This document shows positions 26,056 to 33,735 of a DNA stretch of 64,000 nucleotides, one piece after another (the stretch's first letter is position 1; every line of letters begins with the position of its first letter). Below the pieces are notes generated by a model. That model ran no database searches, had not been told where the DNA came from, and was given only the letters and a program-made list of their open reading frames with translations. Position numbers and translations under genes: made by a program. Source of the DNA: Arenimonas terrae (GTDB taxonomy: Bacteria; Pseudomonadota; Gammaproteobacteria; Xanthomonadales; Xanthomonadaceae); assembly GCF_006265115.1 (NCBI RefSeq), contig NZ_SMDR01000001.1:1364001-1428000 (forward strand), written 5' to 3'.

Positions 26056-28853
26056 AACGCCCCTGCGCGCCCGTTGGCGATTCCGCCATGGCGGAACTGG
26101 CGGCTTCCGCACAGGCGCCGGGACTCTCGGTCCCGCGCAGCCCGCGACAACCGGACTCGTCTGCGCAGGCCACGAGCCCGACCGGTTTCGGACAGAACGG
26201 CAAGCCTCTGGAGTCCAGGGTGCGTGCCGACCTGGAAAAGAAGTTCAGACACGATTTTTCGCATGTCCGTATCCACACCGACACGCATGCGGATGATGCG
26301 GCTCGAGATTCGGGCGCGCAGGCGCTGGCGACTGGACGCCACGTCGCTTTCGCCGCGGACCGGTTCGACCCCGGCACGCATCGTGGACGCGGGCTGTTGG
26401 CACACGAGCTGGTTCACGTGATGCAGTCCGATTCCGCAGCATCACATCCGGACAGGCCTGCCAGCACCGTGCCGGCACTGGAGCGGGAGGCCACCGAAGT
26501 TTCGGAAGCGGTGGCCGCAGGCAGGACGCCACCCCCGGTACGAGGTGCGGCTCGTGGCATGGCCCAGCCGCTGCGTCAGCCGGAGGAGCCGCCGACTTTC
26601 GGGAACATCCCGGGAGACACCTCCGTCGGCGCCGGTCTCCGCCGCGTGCGGCTGAGCCTAAGCGGCGGCAAGTGGGTGGAATATGCTGCCGGCCGCAGCC
26701 CGGCGACACGCACCGCAAGGGGCAGCTACGACTTCGTCATCATCGGCAACTCCATCTGGGCGGTGAAGTCCGGCGACGGGCGCCTTGGCCACACGGAGGC
26801 CGCGGCCGGCCAGCGCGTCGTCTGGGCGGGCATCGCGCAGTTCAACAAACACGGCGTGATGCAGCGCTGGACGAACGAGTCGGGCCATATGTTGCCCGCC
26901 GGCCAGTTCGTCGGGAACGCGACCAGCGCGAACGCCGACCTGAAGAAGGAAGAAGGAAAATACGTCCACGCGAAAGCAGGACCGGTGACCCGGCCCGACG
27001 GCACGAGGCAGGGTCCGCAGCTGCCGGTGATACAGAGCCGGAACGAGCCCACCGCTGGCCAGGGCGGCGCAACCGCGGCCAAACCGGGGGCGCCGCCGTC
27101 GACGGGCAGTACGGCGACGGCTCCCGCCGCGCCGGGCAACGCGACCTCGGGCGCGCCCGCTGTTACCCCGGCCCCCAAGGCCCCGACCAGCGCGTCCGGC
27201 CCCGCCGCGGCAACGACCTCCGCCACCACAACGACCAGCGCATCGCCGGGGAACACGGCGGGATCCGGATCCACGGGATCGGGCACGGCCAAGACCACCG
27301 CACGCGTGGGCATGCCGGACATGAAGCCCATGCAGGTGGGTGGACCTTCGGCGCGCGGCCAGGCGCTGGGAGGTGGCGTTGTCGTGGGTGCGCAGCTCAA
27401 GGACTGGATCATGGGCAAGCTGGGCGAGCGAACGCAGGGAAAGCGGCTCGACGCCGCGCTCGCGAAGAAGCTCGAGTTCGTGGCCCAACGCCAGCAGGAC
27501 CATCCCGAACTGGGGGTCCTGGTGAAGGTCTACTGGCATGTGTCCCGAGGCAACGAGGGCGAAACCAGCCAGCGTTTCGACGACATCAGCCTGCAGTTCG
27601 GCACGACGGAGAAGGAGGCGCGCGAATCCCGCATCAATACATTGTTGAATCTGTCGGGCGACGCCAGCAGCACTGAAATCGACGAACGATGGATCGAGCC
27701 GGCGGAGCCGCTGCCGCTGGCGGAGCTCCCGACACCGCACAGGAAGATCGCGATCGCCAGGCTCGGACCGGGTCGCCTGCGCATCCAGGGCGTGTCCTGG
27801 GGCGGCATGTCGGGCTTCGACCAGCATGGCCGGCGCAGCGCCAGTACGACCGTTCCGGATGGCGAGCACCCCAGTGTCGCGATCCTGATGCCTCCCGCAT
27901 CGATCACGTTCCGGAACGGGAAGCTGAGGCACTCGGTCGACATCGGCATCGAGAAGCGCCTGACCGCCGATGACCATCTCGTGCCCGTGGTCGACGACCT
28001 GGACGCCGCCATGGTCTTCCCCCTCGACCCCACCGCAGCCACCCTGCTCGCGAAAGGGCGGGAGATCAAAGACAACCTGAGGCAACTCGGCGGCGACTAC
28101 GAACTCACCCGCTGGGTCAATCCCGCCGACCTTCGCATCACGCAGATTCTCGACGACGGGCAGGTCGCAAGGCGACCGCCCAGCGCCGAGGAGAAGTTCG
28201 AAGCACGCATCCGCATGCTGCCGGTCAACACGGGAGACCTGCTGAAGCAGATGGGCCGGGGAGCAGGCAACAAGCTGAAGGTGACTCCGAAGGCCCTGGA
28301 ACGATTCGCCGACATCGTCCCCTTCGACCTCACCCCCGAAGAGCTGGCGTTGCTCGTCAAGCAGATGGGGCCAGTCGGCACGCGCAACATCGACCAGGTT
28401 CTGGACCACCTGGAGCAGGCGATAAGCCGCCTGCCCGGCCGGAGTGGAAGTTCTGGCCCGGAGGGCGGAAACGCCGCTTCCACGGACGATACCCGCACGA
28501 TCCGCCAGAAACTCAGCGCGACCGACTGGTCCGTGGTTCCTGAGCGGGGAGGCGTCTTCTTCCGCGACAAGGGCCCGATCGGCCTTGCCGAAGGAACCAG
28601 GACCAGCAGTTTCGCCTACGGCATCGATGCCGCGGGGAACAGGTTCGGTGGCATCGTCGAAATATCCATAGGCAAGCCCGGCAAGGAAAGCACCCCGGTG
28701 ACCGTCCTGTCGTCGAGCCGCCTGCTGACACCGGATGGCCGCCTGTACACCCCCGCCAAACCGCTGACAGGCCGCACCTTCAACGTCCGTCCGCTCGACA
28801 CGTTCGCCAACCGCGGAAAGAGCCATGCCGCCGGCGCCGGGGAGAAGCCCTGA
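26052..28853 (+). CDS. Second DUF4157 cargo/effector candidate, 933 residues
   Basis: Likely second payload. The DUF4157 domain (about 50-125) has LEKKFRHDFSHVRIHTDTHA and HELVH (118-122). A mixed domain (about 195-290) follows, with SYDFVIIGNSIWAVKSGDG, GHTEAAAGQ and WTNESGHMLP; similar GHTE...W.N.SGH blocks recur, as I recall, in other DUF4157 and polymorphic-toxin proteins, but their activity is unknown to me. A Thr/Ala/Pro/Ser-rich, unstructured linker (about 330-425) leads to a long C-terminal region (about 430-930) with no recognised motif. The gene is coupled to the LysM gene upstream and to the hub gene downstream by overlapping codons, so its dose is tied to baseplate parts. Because of its length, a structural role cannot be excluded. 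Confidence 0.7.
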   Translation: MKRPCAPVGDSAMAELAASAQAPGLSVPRSPRQPDSSAQATSPTGFGQNGKPLESRVRADLEKKFRHDFSHVRIHTDTHADDAARDSGAQALATGRHVAFAADRFDPGTHRGRGLLAHELVHVMQSDSAASHPDRPASTVPALEREATEVSEAVAAGRTPPPVRGAARGMAQPLRQPEEPPTFGNIPGDTSVGAGLRRVRLSLSGGKWVEYAAGRSPATRTARGSYDFVIIGNSIWAVKSGDGRLGHTEAAAGQRVVWAGIAQFNKHGVMQRWTNESGHMLPAGQFVGNATSANADLKKEEGKYVHAKAGPVTRPDGTRQGPQLPVIQSRNEPTAGQGGATAAKPGAPPSTGSTATAPAAPGNATSGAPAVTPAPKAPTSASGPAAATTSATTTTSASPGNTAGSGSTGSGTAKTTARVGMPDMKPMQVGGPSARGQALGGGVVVGAQLKDWIMGKLGERTQGKRLDAALAKKLEFVAQRQQDHPELGVLVKVYWHVSRGNEGETSQRFDDISLQFGTTEKEARESRINTLLNLSGDASSTEIDERWIEPAEPLPLAELPTPHRKIAIARLGPGRLRIQGVSWGGMSGFDQHGRRSASTTVPDGEHPSVAILMPPASITFRNGKLRHSVDIGIEKRLTADDHLVPVVDDLDAAMVFPLDPTAATLLAKGREIKDNLRQLGGDYELTRWVNPADLRITQILDDGQVARRPPSAEEKFEARIRMLPVNTGDLLKQMGRGAGNKLKVTPKALERFADIVPFDLTPEELALLVKQMGPVGTRNIDQVLDHLEQAISRLPGRSGSSGPEGGNAASTDDTRTIRQKLSATDWSVVPERGGVFFRDKGPIGLAEGTRTSSFAYGIDAAGNRFGGIVEISIGKPGKESTPVTVLSSSRLLTPDGRLYTPAKPLTGRTFNVRPLDTFANRGKSHAAGAGEKP

Positions 28854-29980
28854 TGCTCGACGGCGTCCACCTCACCCTGCTGATCGGCCCCGGCGTACCG
28901 GTGCCCGCACCGGCCGCGGTACTGGACGCGCTCGATGCCGTGCAGGTAAGCAGCGGCGGCGACCGCGGCGGCTTCCAGCTGAGCTTCCAGGTCGGCAAGA
29001 CCTCGCTGATCCAGAACGTGCTGCTGCCGGCCGGATACTTCGACCCGATCCTCACCCGCGTGATCATCGTCGCCACCGTGCGCGGCCTGCCGCACGTGCT
29101 GGCCGACGGCGTGGTGACCCGACAGGAAATCGCGCCGAGCAACGAGCCGGGAAAGTCCACGCTGACCATCACCGGCGAAGACCTGAGCCTGTACATGGAC
29201 CTGGTCGAGATGCCCTTCATGCGCTTCCCTGCAATGCCGATCATCGCCCGCGTCTACGCGATCCTGGCCAAGTACGCCGCGCTGGGCATCGCGCCGATCG
29301 CCATCCCGCCCGTGGTCCCCGACATTCCGAACCCGCTGGAGGAGATTCCGCACCAGCACGGCACCGACCGCGAGTACCTGAAGGAACTCGCCGCCGGCTG
29401 CGGCTACGTCTTCTATATCGAACCCGGCCCGGCACCGGGCGCGAACATCGCCTACTTCGGCCCCGACATCCGCATCCCGGCGCCGCAGCCCGCGCTGAAC
29501 GTCAACATGGACGCGTACACCAACGTCGAATCGCTGAGTTTCAGCCTCGACGGCATGGCCAAGAAGGTCGTGGTGATGACCGTGATGGACCCGGTGTCGC
29601 GGCGCGCGCCGATTCCGGTACCGATCCCGAACCTGAGCGTGTTGCGCCCGCCGATGGGCCTGCGCATCCCGGTGCCGTCGCGCCTGGAGTTCCCGGGCGA
29701 CGTCGCCCACCTCAACCCCTCCGATGCCGCCAACAAGGCGCTCGGCATCATGTTCGCCGCGCAGGATTCGATCACCGGCTCCGGTTCGCTCGACGTGATG
29801 CGCTACGGCCACGTCCTGCGCGCCCGGATGATGGTCGGCGTGCGCGGCGCGGGGGTCAGCTACGACGGCCTCTACTACGTCAACAGCGTCACCCACGACA
29901 TCAAGCGCGGGCAATACAAGCAGAGCTTCAACCTCTCGCGCGACGGCCTGGTCTCCAACACACCGGTGGTGCTGCCATGA
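28853..29980 (+). CDS. Central hub protein (gp27 / VgrG N-terminal-like)
   Basis: Forms the trimeric hub between tube adaptor and spike. The 375-residue protein is beta-rich and resembles the late-control-D/gp27 family: GGFQLSFQVGKTS, TRQEIAPSNEPGKSTLTITG, EDLSLYMDLVE, TDREYLKELAAGCGYVFYIE, and a C-terminal YYVNSVTHDIKRGQYKQSF. In Afp8/Pvc8 and VgrG this part is fused to the spike; here the spike is a separate gene whose ATG overlaps this stop. The start codon overlaps the TGA of the DUF4157 gene (TGATG). Confidence 0.88.
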   Translation: MLDGVHLTLLIGPGVPVPAPAAVLDALDAVQVSSGGDRGGFQLSFQVGKTSLIQNVLLPAGYFDPILTRVIIVATVRGLPHVLADGVVTRQEIAPSNEPGKSTLTITGEDLSLYMDLVEMPFMRFPAMPIIARVYAILAKYAALGIAPIAIPPVVPDIPNPLEEIPHQHGTDREYLKELAAGCGYVFYIEPGPAPGANIAYFGPDIRIPAPQPALNVNMDAYTNVESLSFSLDGMAKKVVVMTVMDPVSRRAPIPVPIPNLSVLRPPMGLRIPVPSRLEFPGDVAHLNPSDAANKALGIMFAAQDSITGSGSLDVMRYGHVLRARMMVGVRGAGVSYDGLYYVNSVTHDIKRGQYKQSFNLSRDGLVSNTPVVLP

Positions 29981-30525
29981 ATGCTCAAGCGGGCACGTCC
30001 CAGAAGTTCTACGGAAAGTACCGCGCCGTCGTCGTCAACAACGTCGACCCGCTGCTGATCGGCCGCATCCAGGTGATCGTGCCCGATGTCGGCAGCCTGG
30101 CGCCTTCGACCTGGGCCATGCCCTGCGTGCCCTGCGCCGGGCCGAACATGGGCCTGTTCGCGCTGCCGCTGATGGGCTCGGGCGTGTGGGTGGAGTTCGA
30201 GCGCGGCGACCCGAGCAAGCCGATCTGGGTCGGCAGCTACTGGGGCCTCGGCGCCGAGGTGCCGGTGATGTCGCGGCTGATCCCGCCGGCGGTGCCGGGC
30301 ATCACCCTGCAGACCACGCTCAAGAACGGAATCATCATCAGCGACGTCCCGGGCCCGGCCGGCGGCATCATGATCCAGACCACCACCGGCGCCATGATCT
30401 CGGTGAGCGACACCGGGATCATCATCACCAACGGCAAGGGCGCGGCGATCAGCATGACCGGCCCGGCGATCAGCATCATCGGTACTCCGGTCGACGTGAA
30501 CGTCGGCGCGCTGACGGTGACCTGA
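29977..30525 (+). CDS. Spike protein (gp5 / baseplate protein V-like)
   Basis: The membrane-piercing spike. The 182-residue protein has an OB-fold N-terminal half (YRAVVVNNVDPLLIGRIQVI, GSGVWVEFERGDPSKPIWVG) and a repetitive beta-prism C-terminal half (GIIISDVPGPAGGIMIQTTT, then further ISV/IIIT/ISM repeats), the typical gp5/VgrG spike layout. There is no lysozyme domain. The ATG is inside the hub stop, and the TGA overlaps the ATG of the tip gene. Confidence 0.88.
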   Translation: MNAQAGTSQKFYGKYRAVVVNNVDPLLIGRIQVIVPDVGSLAPSTWAMPCVPCAGPNMGLFALPLMGSGVWVEFERGDPSKPIWVGSYWGLGAEVPVMSRLIPPAVPGITLQTTLKNGIIISDVPGPAGGIMIQTTTGAMISVSDTGIIITNGKGAAISMTGPAISIIGTPVDVNVGALTVT

Positions 30526-30839
30526 TGCCCGGCCCCGTCCTCCATCTCGGTGCCAACGTGCTGTGCGGCCATGGCGGCCAGGCCACCCCGACCGCGCCGG
30601 TGGCGCGCGTGCTGCTGAGCGGCCAGCCGGTCGCCACGCTCGGCCCGCCTTATGCCGTGGCCGGTTGCCCCTTCACCAGCGCACCCGGCCCCTGCGTCAG
30701 CGGCAGCTGGGTGGTCGGCTCGCTGCGCGTCAAGGCGATGGGCATGCCGCTGGCGATCCAGTCGGGTGCGGCCGTGTGCGCGCCCAACGGCGCGCCGCTG
30801 CTGGCCGTCGCCGCCCAACCCCGCGTCATCGCGACCTGA
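30525..30839 (+). CDS. PAAR-like spike tip protein
   Basis: Sharpens the spike. The 104-residue protein has repeated beta motifs with metal-binding-type cysteines and a histidine (VLCGHGG, AGCPF, GPCVSGSW, AVCAPNG) and the pattern ATLGPPYAVAGCPFT, matching the PAAR/DUF4280-like tips of eCIS (Afp10 position). It is coupled to the spike gene by overlapping stop and start; gp25 follows after 8 bases. Confidence 0.82.
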   Translation: MPGPVLHLGANVLCGHGGQATPTAPVARVLLSGQPVATLGPPYAVAGCPFTSAPGPCVSGSWVVGSLRVKAMGMPLAIQSGAAVCAPNGAPLLAVAAQPRVIAT

Positions 30840-30847
30840 GGTGACCC

Positions 30848-31210
30848 ATGAGCCTGGCCTCTCCCTACCAGTTCGACCACCGCGGCCGCACCGCCGAAAG
30901 CAGCCGTGAACGTCACGTTCGCGACCTGATCGAGGCCGTGCTGTTCACCGCGCCCGGCGAACGGGTGATGCGCCCGGACTTCGGCAGCGGCGTCGCGCAG
31001 CTGGTGTTCGCGCCCAATTCGCCCGAACTGGCCGGCGCGACCCAGATGCTGGTGCAGGGTGCGCTGGCCCAGTTCCTCGGCGACGTGGTGACGGTCCGCG
31101 AAGTACGGGTCGAAGCCCGCGACGAAACGCTGCGCGTCACGGTTGCCTACAGCCTGCGCGGCGATGACCAGGTCCAGGTGGCCAGCTTCAGCCGCGGAGG
31201 TGCGCCATGA
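30848..31210 (+). CDS. Baseplate wedge protein gp25-like (GPW/Afp9)
   Basis: Nucleates the sheath at the baseplate. The 120-residue protein has the family signature: RERHVRDLIEAVLFTAPGER, VMRPDFGSGVAQLVFAPNSP, and an EVRVEARDETLRVTVAYSL C-terminus. The GAGGTG before the ATG is a fair ribosome site. The stop overlaps the next gene's ATG by four bases. Confidence 0.92.
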   Translation: MSLASPYQFDHRGRTAESSRERHVRDLIEAVLFTAPGERVMRPDFGSGVAQLVFAPNSPELAGATQMLVQGALAQFLGDVVTVREVRVEARDETLRVTVAYSLRGDDQVQVASFSRGGAP

Positions 31211-33729
31211 AATTCCACTGCTGCGACCGGCACCGCCGCAACGCCGTCAATGCGCACCCGACGCTCAACGGGCTCGATTACCTCGAGGTGCTCGACCGTG
31301 ACCTGCCGGAGGCGCATCCGTACCGGCAGCGCACGCTGTTCCTGCATTTCCTCAAGCCGGTTGCCGGGCTCGACCGCGGCAACCTGCGCCTGGAGGGCGG
31401 CGAGCGGGTCCGCGGCATCGCGGTGGACTGGGCCAGCAGCACGCCGGCCGCACCGGCATTCACGCCGGAAGAGGCGGCCCTGCTTGCGGCCGCGCCCGAT
31501 CCCGCCCGCGTGCTGGTCGTGCGCACCCGCGCGCGCGGCGACCGCTCGACCTATCGACTGCGCCTCGTGCGCTCGCCCGGCGACGACCATGCGCCGCCCG
31601 GTTACGACCCGGCGCTGGCCGAAATCGACTTCTCGTTCAAGGTCGAATGCGAAAGCGGCTTCGACTGCCGGCCCGTGCACCAGTGCGACCCCGAACCCAC
31701 GCCGCCGCCGGAGATCAACTATCTCGCCAAGGACTACGGCAGCTTCCGTCGCCTGCTGCTGGACCGCATGGCGCAGCTGCTGCCCGGCTACCGCGATCCG
31801 AACCCGGCCGATCTCGGCGCGGTGCTGACCGAACTGCTGGCCTATGCGGGCGACCACCTGAGCTACCGGCAGGATGCCGCCGCGACCGAGGCCTACCTGG
31901 GCACCGCGCGCAGCCGCGTGTCGCTGCGCCGGCATGCGCTGATGGTGGACTACCCGATGCACGACGGCTGCAACGCCCGCACCTGGCTGCAGCTCGATGC
32001 CGATGCCGACGCACTGTTGCCGGCGGCCGGTACGCAATTCCTGACCCACTGCCCCGACCTGCCCGTGCGTTTCGCTCCCGGCTCGGCCGAAGCGGCGGAG
32101 GCGATGCAGCGGCAGCCGGAAGTATTCGAACCTATGCATGCGCTGGCGCTGCGCGCCGCGCACAACCTGCTGCCCTTCCATACCTGGGGCGACGAACGCT
32201 GCTGCCTGGCCCGCGGCAGCACGCGCGCGACCCTGCGCGGCCACTTCCCCGACCTGGCGGCGGGCGACTTCCTGCTGCTCGAGGAAGTGCTGGGTCCGGC
32301 CAGTGGCAAGGCCGGCGACGCCGATCCGGGCCACCGCCACGTCGTTCGCCTGGTGTCCGCCGAGGCCAGCGCGCTCGGCAATCCGCTCACCGATCCGCTG
32401 AGCGGCGAACAGATCACCGAGATCGCCTGGGCCGAGGCCGATGCCCTGCCCTTCGCGCTGTGCGTCTCCGCCGTCACCGACGAGGAGCACGGCGGTGTCT
32501 ACCTCGACCAGGTCAGCCTGGCGCGCGGCAACGTGCTGCTGGCCGACCATGGCCGGCGGGTCGCCGAACCCTTGCCCGAAGTGCGGCTGCCGCGGCTGCT
32601 CGTGGCGGCGGCAGGCACCGGCGGCCGCTGCGACGCCGAACCCGGCGTGCCGGTGCCGGCGCGCTTCCGGCCGCGGCTGTCGTCCTGGCCGCTGACCCAG
32701 GCGGTGGCTCCGTCGCTCGCGACGGACGTGCCCGCCTCACTGCTGCTGAGGCAGTCGCCGGGCGAAGCCCAGCCACAGGTGTCGCTGACCGATCCGGCGC
32801 AGCCCGGGCAGCTGTGGCAGGCGCGCCGCAGCCTGCTGGCCAGCCACGGCGACACCACCGAGTTCGTCGTCGAGATCGAGAACGACGGCATCCCGCAGCT
32901 GCGTTTCGGCGACGACCGGCGCGGCCGGCGACCGGCTCCCGGCAGCCAGCTGCTGGCCAGCTACCGGATCGGCAACGGCAGCGCCGGCAATGTCGGTGCG
33001 GGGTCCATCCACCATGCGCTGTCGCCGGTCGCGGCGATCACCGGCGTGCGCAACCCGCTGCCGGCTGTCGGCGGCGTCGATCCCGAGTCGTCCGAAAGCG
33101 TGCGCCGCCGCGCACCCGAGGCCTTCCGCCGGCAGGAGCGCGCCGTCACCACCGACGATTACGCGGCCATGACGCAGCGGCACGAGGACGTCGCCAACGC
33201 CGCGGCCACGCTGCGCTGGACCGGCAGCTGGCACACCGTCTTCGTCACGCCCGACCGCACCGGCGGCGAGACGCTGACGGAGAGTTTCGCGCAGTCGCTG
33301 CAGCGGCACCTGGACCGCTACCGCATGGCCGGCCACGATCTGGACTTCCGCGAGCCGCTGCACGTGCCGCTGGAGCTGGCGCTGCACGTCTGCGTCAAAC
33401 CCGGGCACTTCCGCAGCGACGTGCGGCGGGCGATCGAGGAGCTCTTCAGCAACCGCGTGCTGCGCGACGGCCGACGCGGCCTGTTCCACCCCGACCACTT
33501 CAGCTTCGGCCAGACGGTCTACCTCAGCCGGATCTATGCCGCCGCCCACGCCGTGCCCGGCGTGCTGTCGGCCCAGGTCACGACCTTCCGGCGCCAGGGC
33601 GGAACCGACAGCCTGGCCCTGGCCGATGGGCGCATCACGCTCGGCGCGCTCGAGATCGCCCGGCTCGACAACGATCCCAACCACCCCGAACGCGGTGTGC
33701 TCGACCTCGAACTGCACGGAGGCAAGTAG
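31207..33729 (+). CDS. Baseplate wedge protein, gp6/gpJ-like (first of two)
   Basis: The 840-residue protein is of the 'putative baseplate assembly protein' family of eCIS (Afp11/12 position). It has an Ig-like N-terminal region with CD-rich start (MKFHCCDRHRR), then the conserved core INYLAKDYGSFRRLLLDRM, LGAVLTELLAYAGDHLSYRQ and DAAATEAYLGTARSRVSLRR (about 170-245). A beta-rich middle follows, and a gpJ-like C-terminal half (FRRQERAVTTDDYAAMTQRH near 640, then ALHVCVKPGHFRSDV). Wedges of this kind tie the hub to the sheath and trigger contraction. It is separated from its paralogue by six bases. Confidence 0.88.
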   Translation: MKFHCCDRHRRNAVNAHPTLNGLDYLEVLDRDLPEAHPYRQRTLFLHFLKPVAGLDRGNLRLEGGERVRGIAVDWASSTPAAPAFTPEEAALLAAAPDPARVLVVRTRARGDRSTYRLRLVRSPGDDHAPPGYDPALAEIDFSFKVECESGFDCRPVHQCDPEPTPPPEINYLAKDYGSFRRLLLDRMAQLLPGYRDPNPADLGAVLTELLAYAGDHLSYRQDAAATEAYLGTARSRVSLRRHALMVDYPMHDGCNARTWLQLDADADALLPAAGTQFLTHCPDLPVRFAPGSAEAAEAMQRQPEVFEPMHALALRAAHNLLPFHTWGDERCCLARGSTRATLRGHFPDLAAGDFLLLEEVLGPASGKAGDADPGHRHVVRLVSAEASALGNPLTDPLSGEQITEIAWAEADALPFALCVSAVTDEEHGGVYLDQVSLARGNVLLADHGRRVAEPLPEVRLPRLLVAAAGTGGRCDAEPGVPVPARFRPRLSSWPLTQAVAPSLATDVPASLLLRQSPGEAQPQVSLTDPAQPGQLWQARRSLLASHGDTTEFVVEIENDGIPQLRFGDDRRGRRPAPGSQLLASYRIGNGSAGNVGAGSIHHALSPVAAITGVRNPLPAVGGVDPESSESVRRRAPEAFRRQERAVTTDDYAAMTQRHEDVANAAATLRWTGSWHTVFVTPDRTGGETLTESFAQSLQRHLDRYRMAGHDLDFREPLHVPLELALHVCVKPGHFRSDVRRAIEELFSNRVLRDGRRGLFHPDHFSFGQTVYLSRIYAAAHAVPGVLSAQVTTFRRQGGTDSLALADGRITLGALEIARLDNDPNHPERGVLDLELHGGK

Positions 33730-33735
33730 GAAGCC

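Noticed and set aside
23165-28853. Classical toxin-immunity pairs downstream of the DUF4157 genes
   Set aside because: The genes following them are recognisable structural parts (tube adaptor, hub), not small immunity proteins.
23165-28853. DUF4157 HExxH as proof of metallopeptidase activity
   Set aside because: HELTH and HELVH are present, but the family activity is not established to my knowledge; I use the domain only as a cargo marker.
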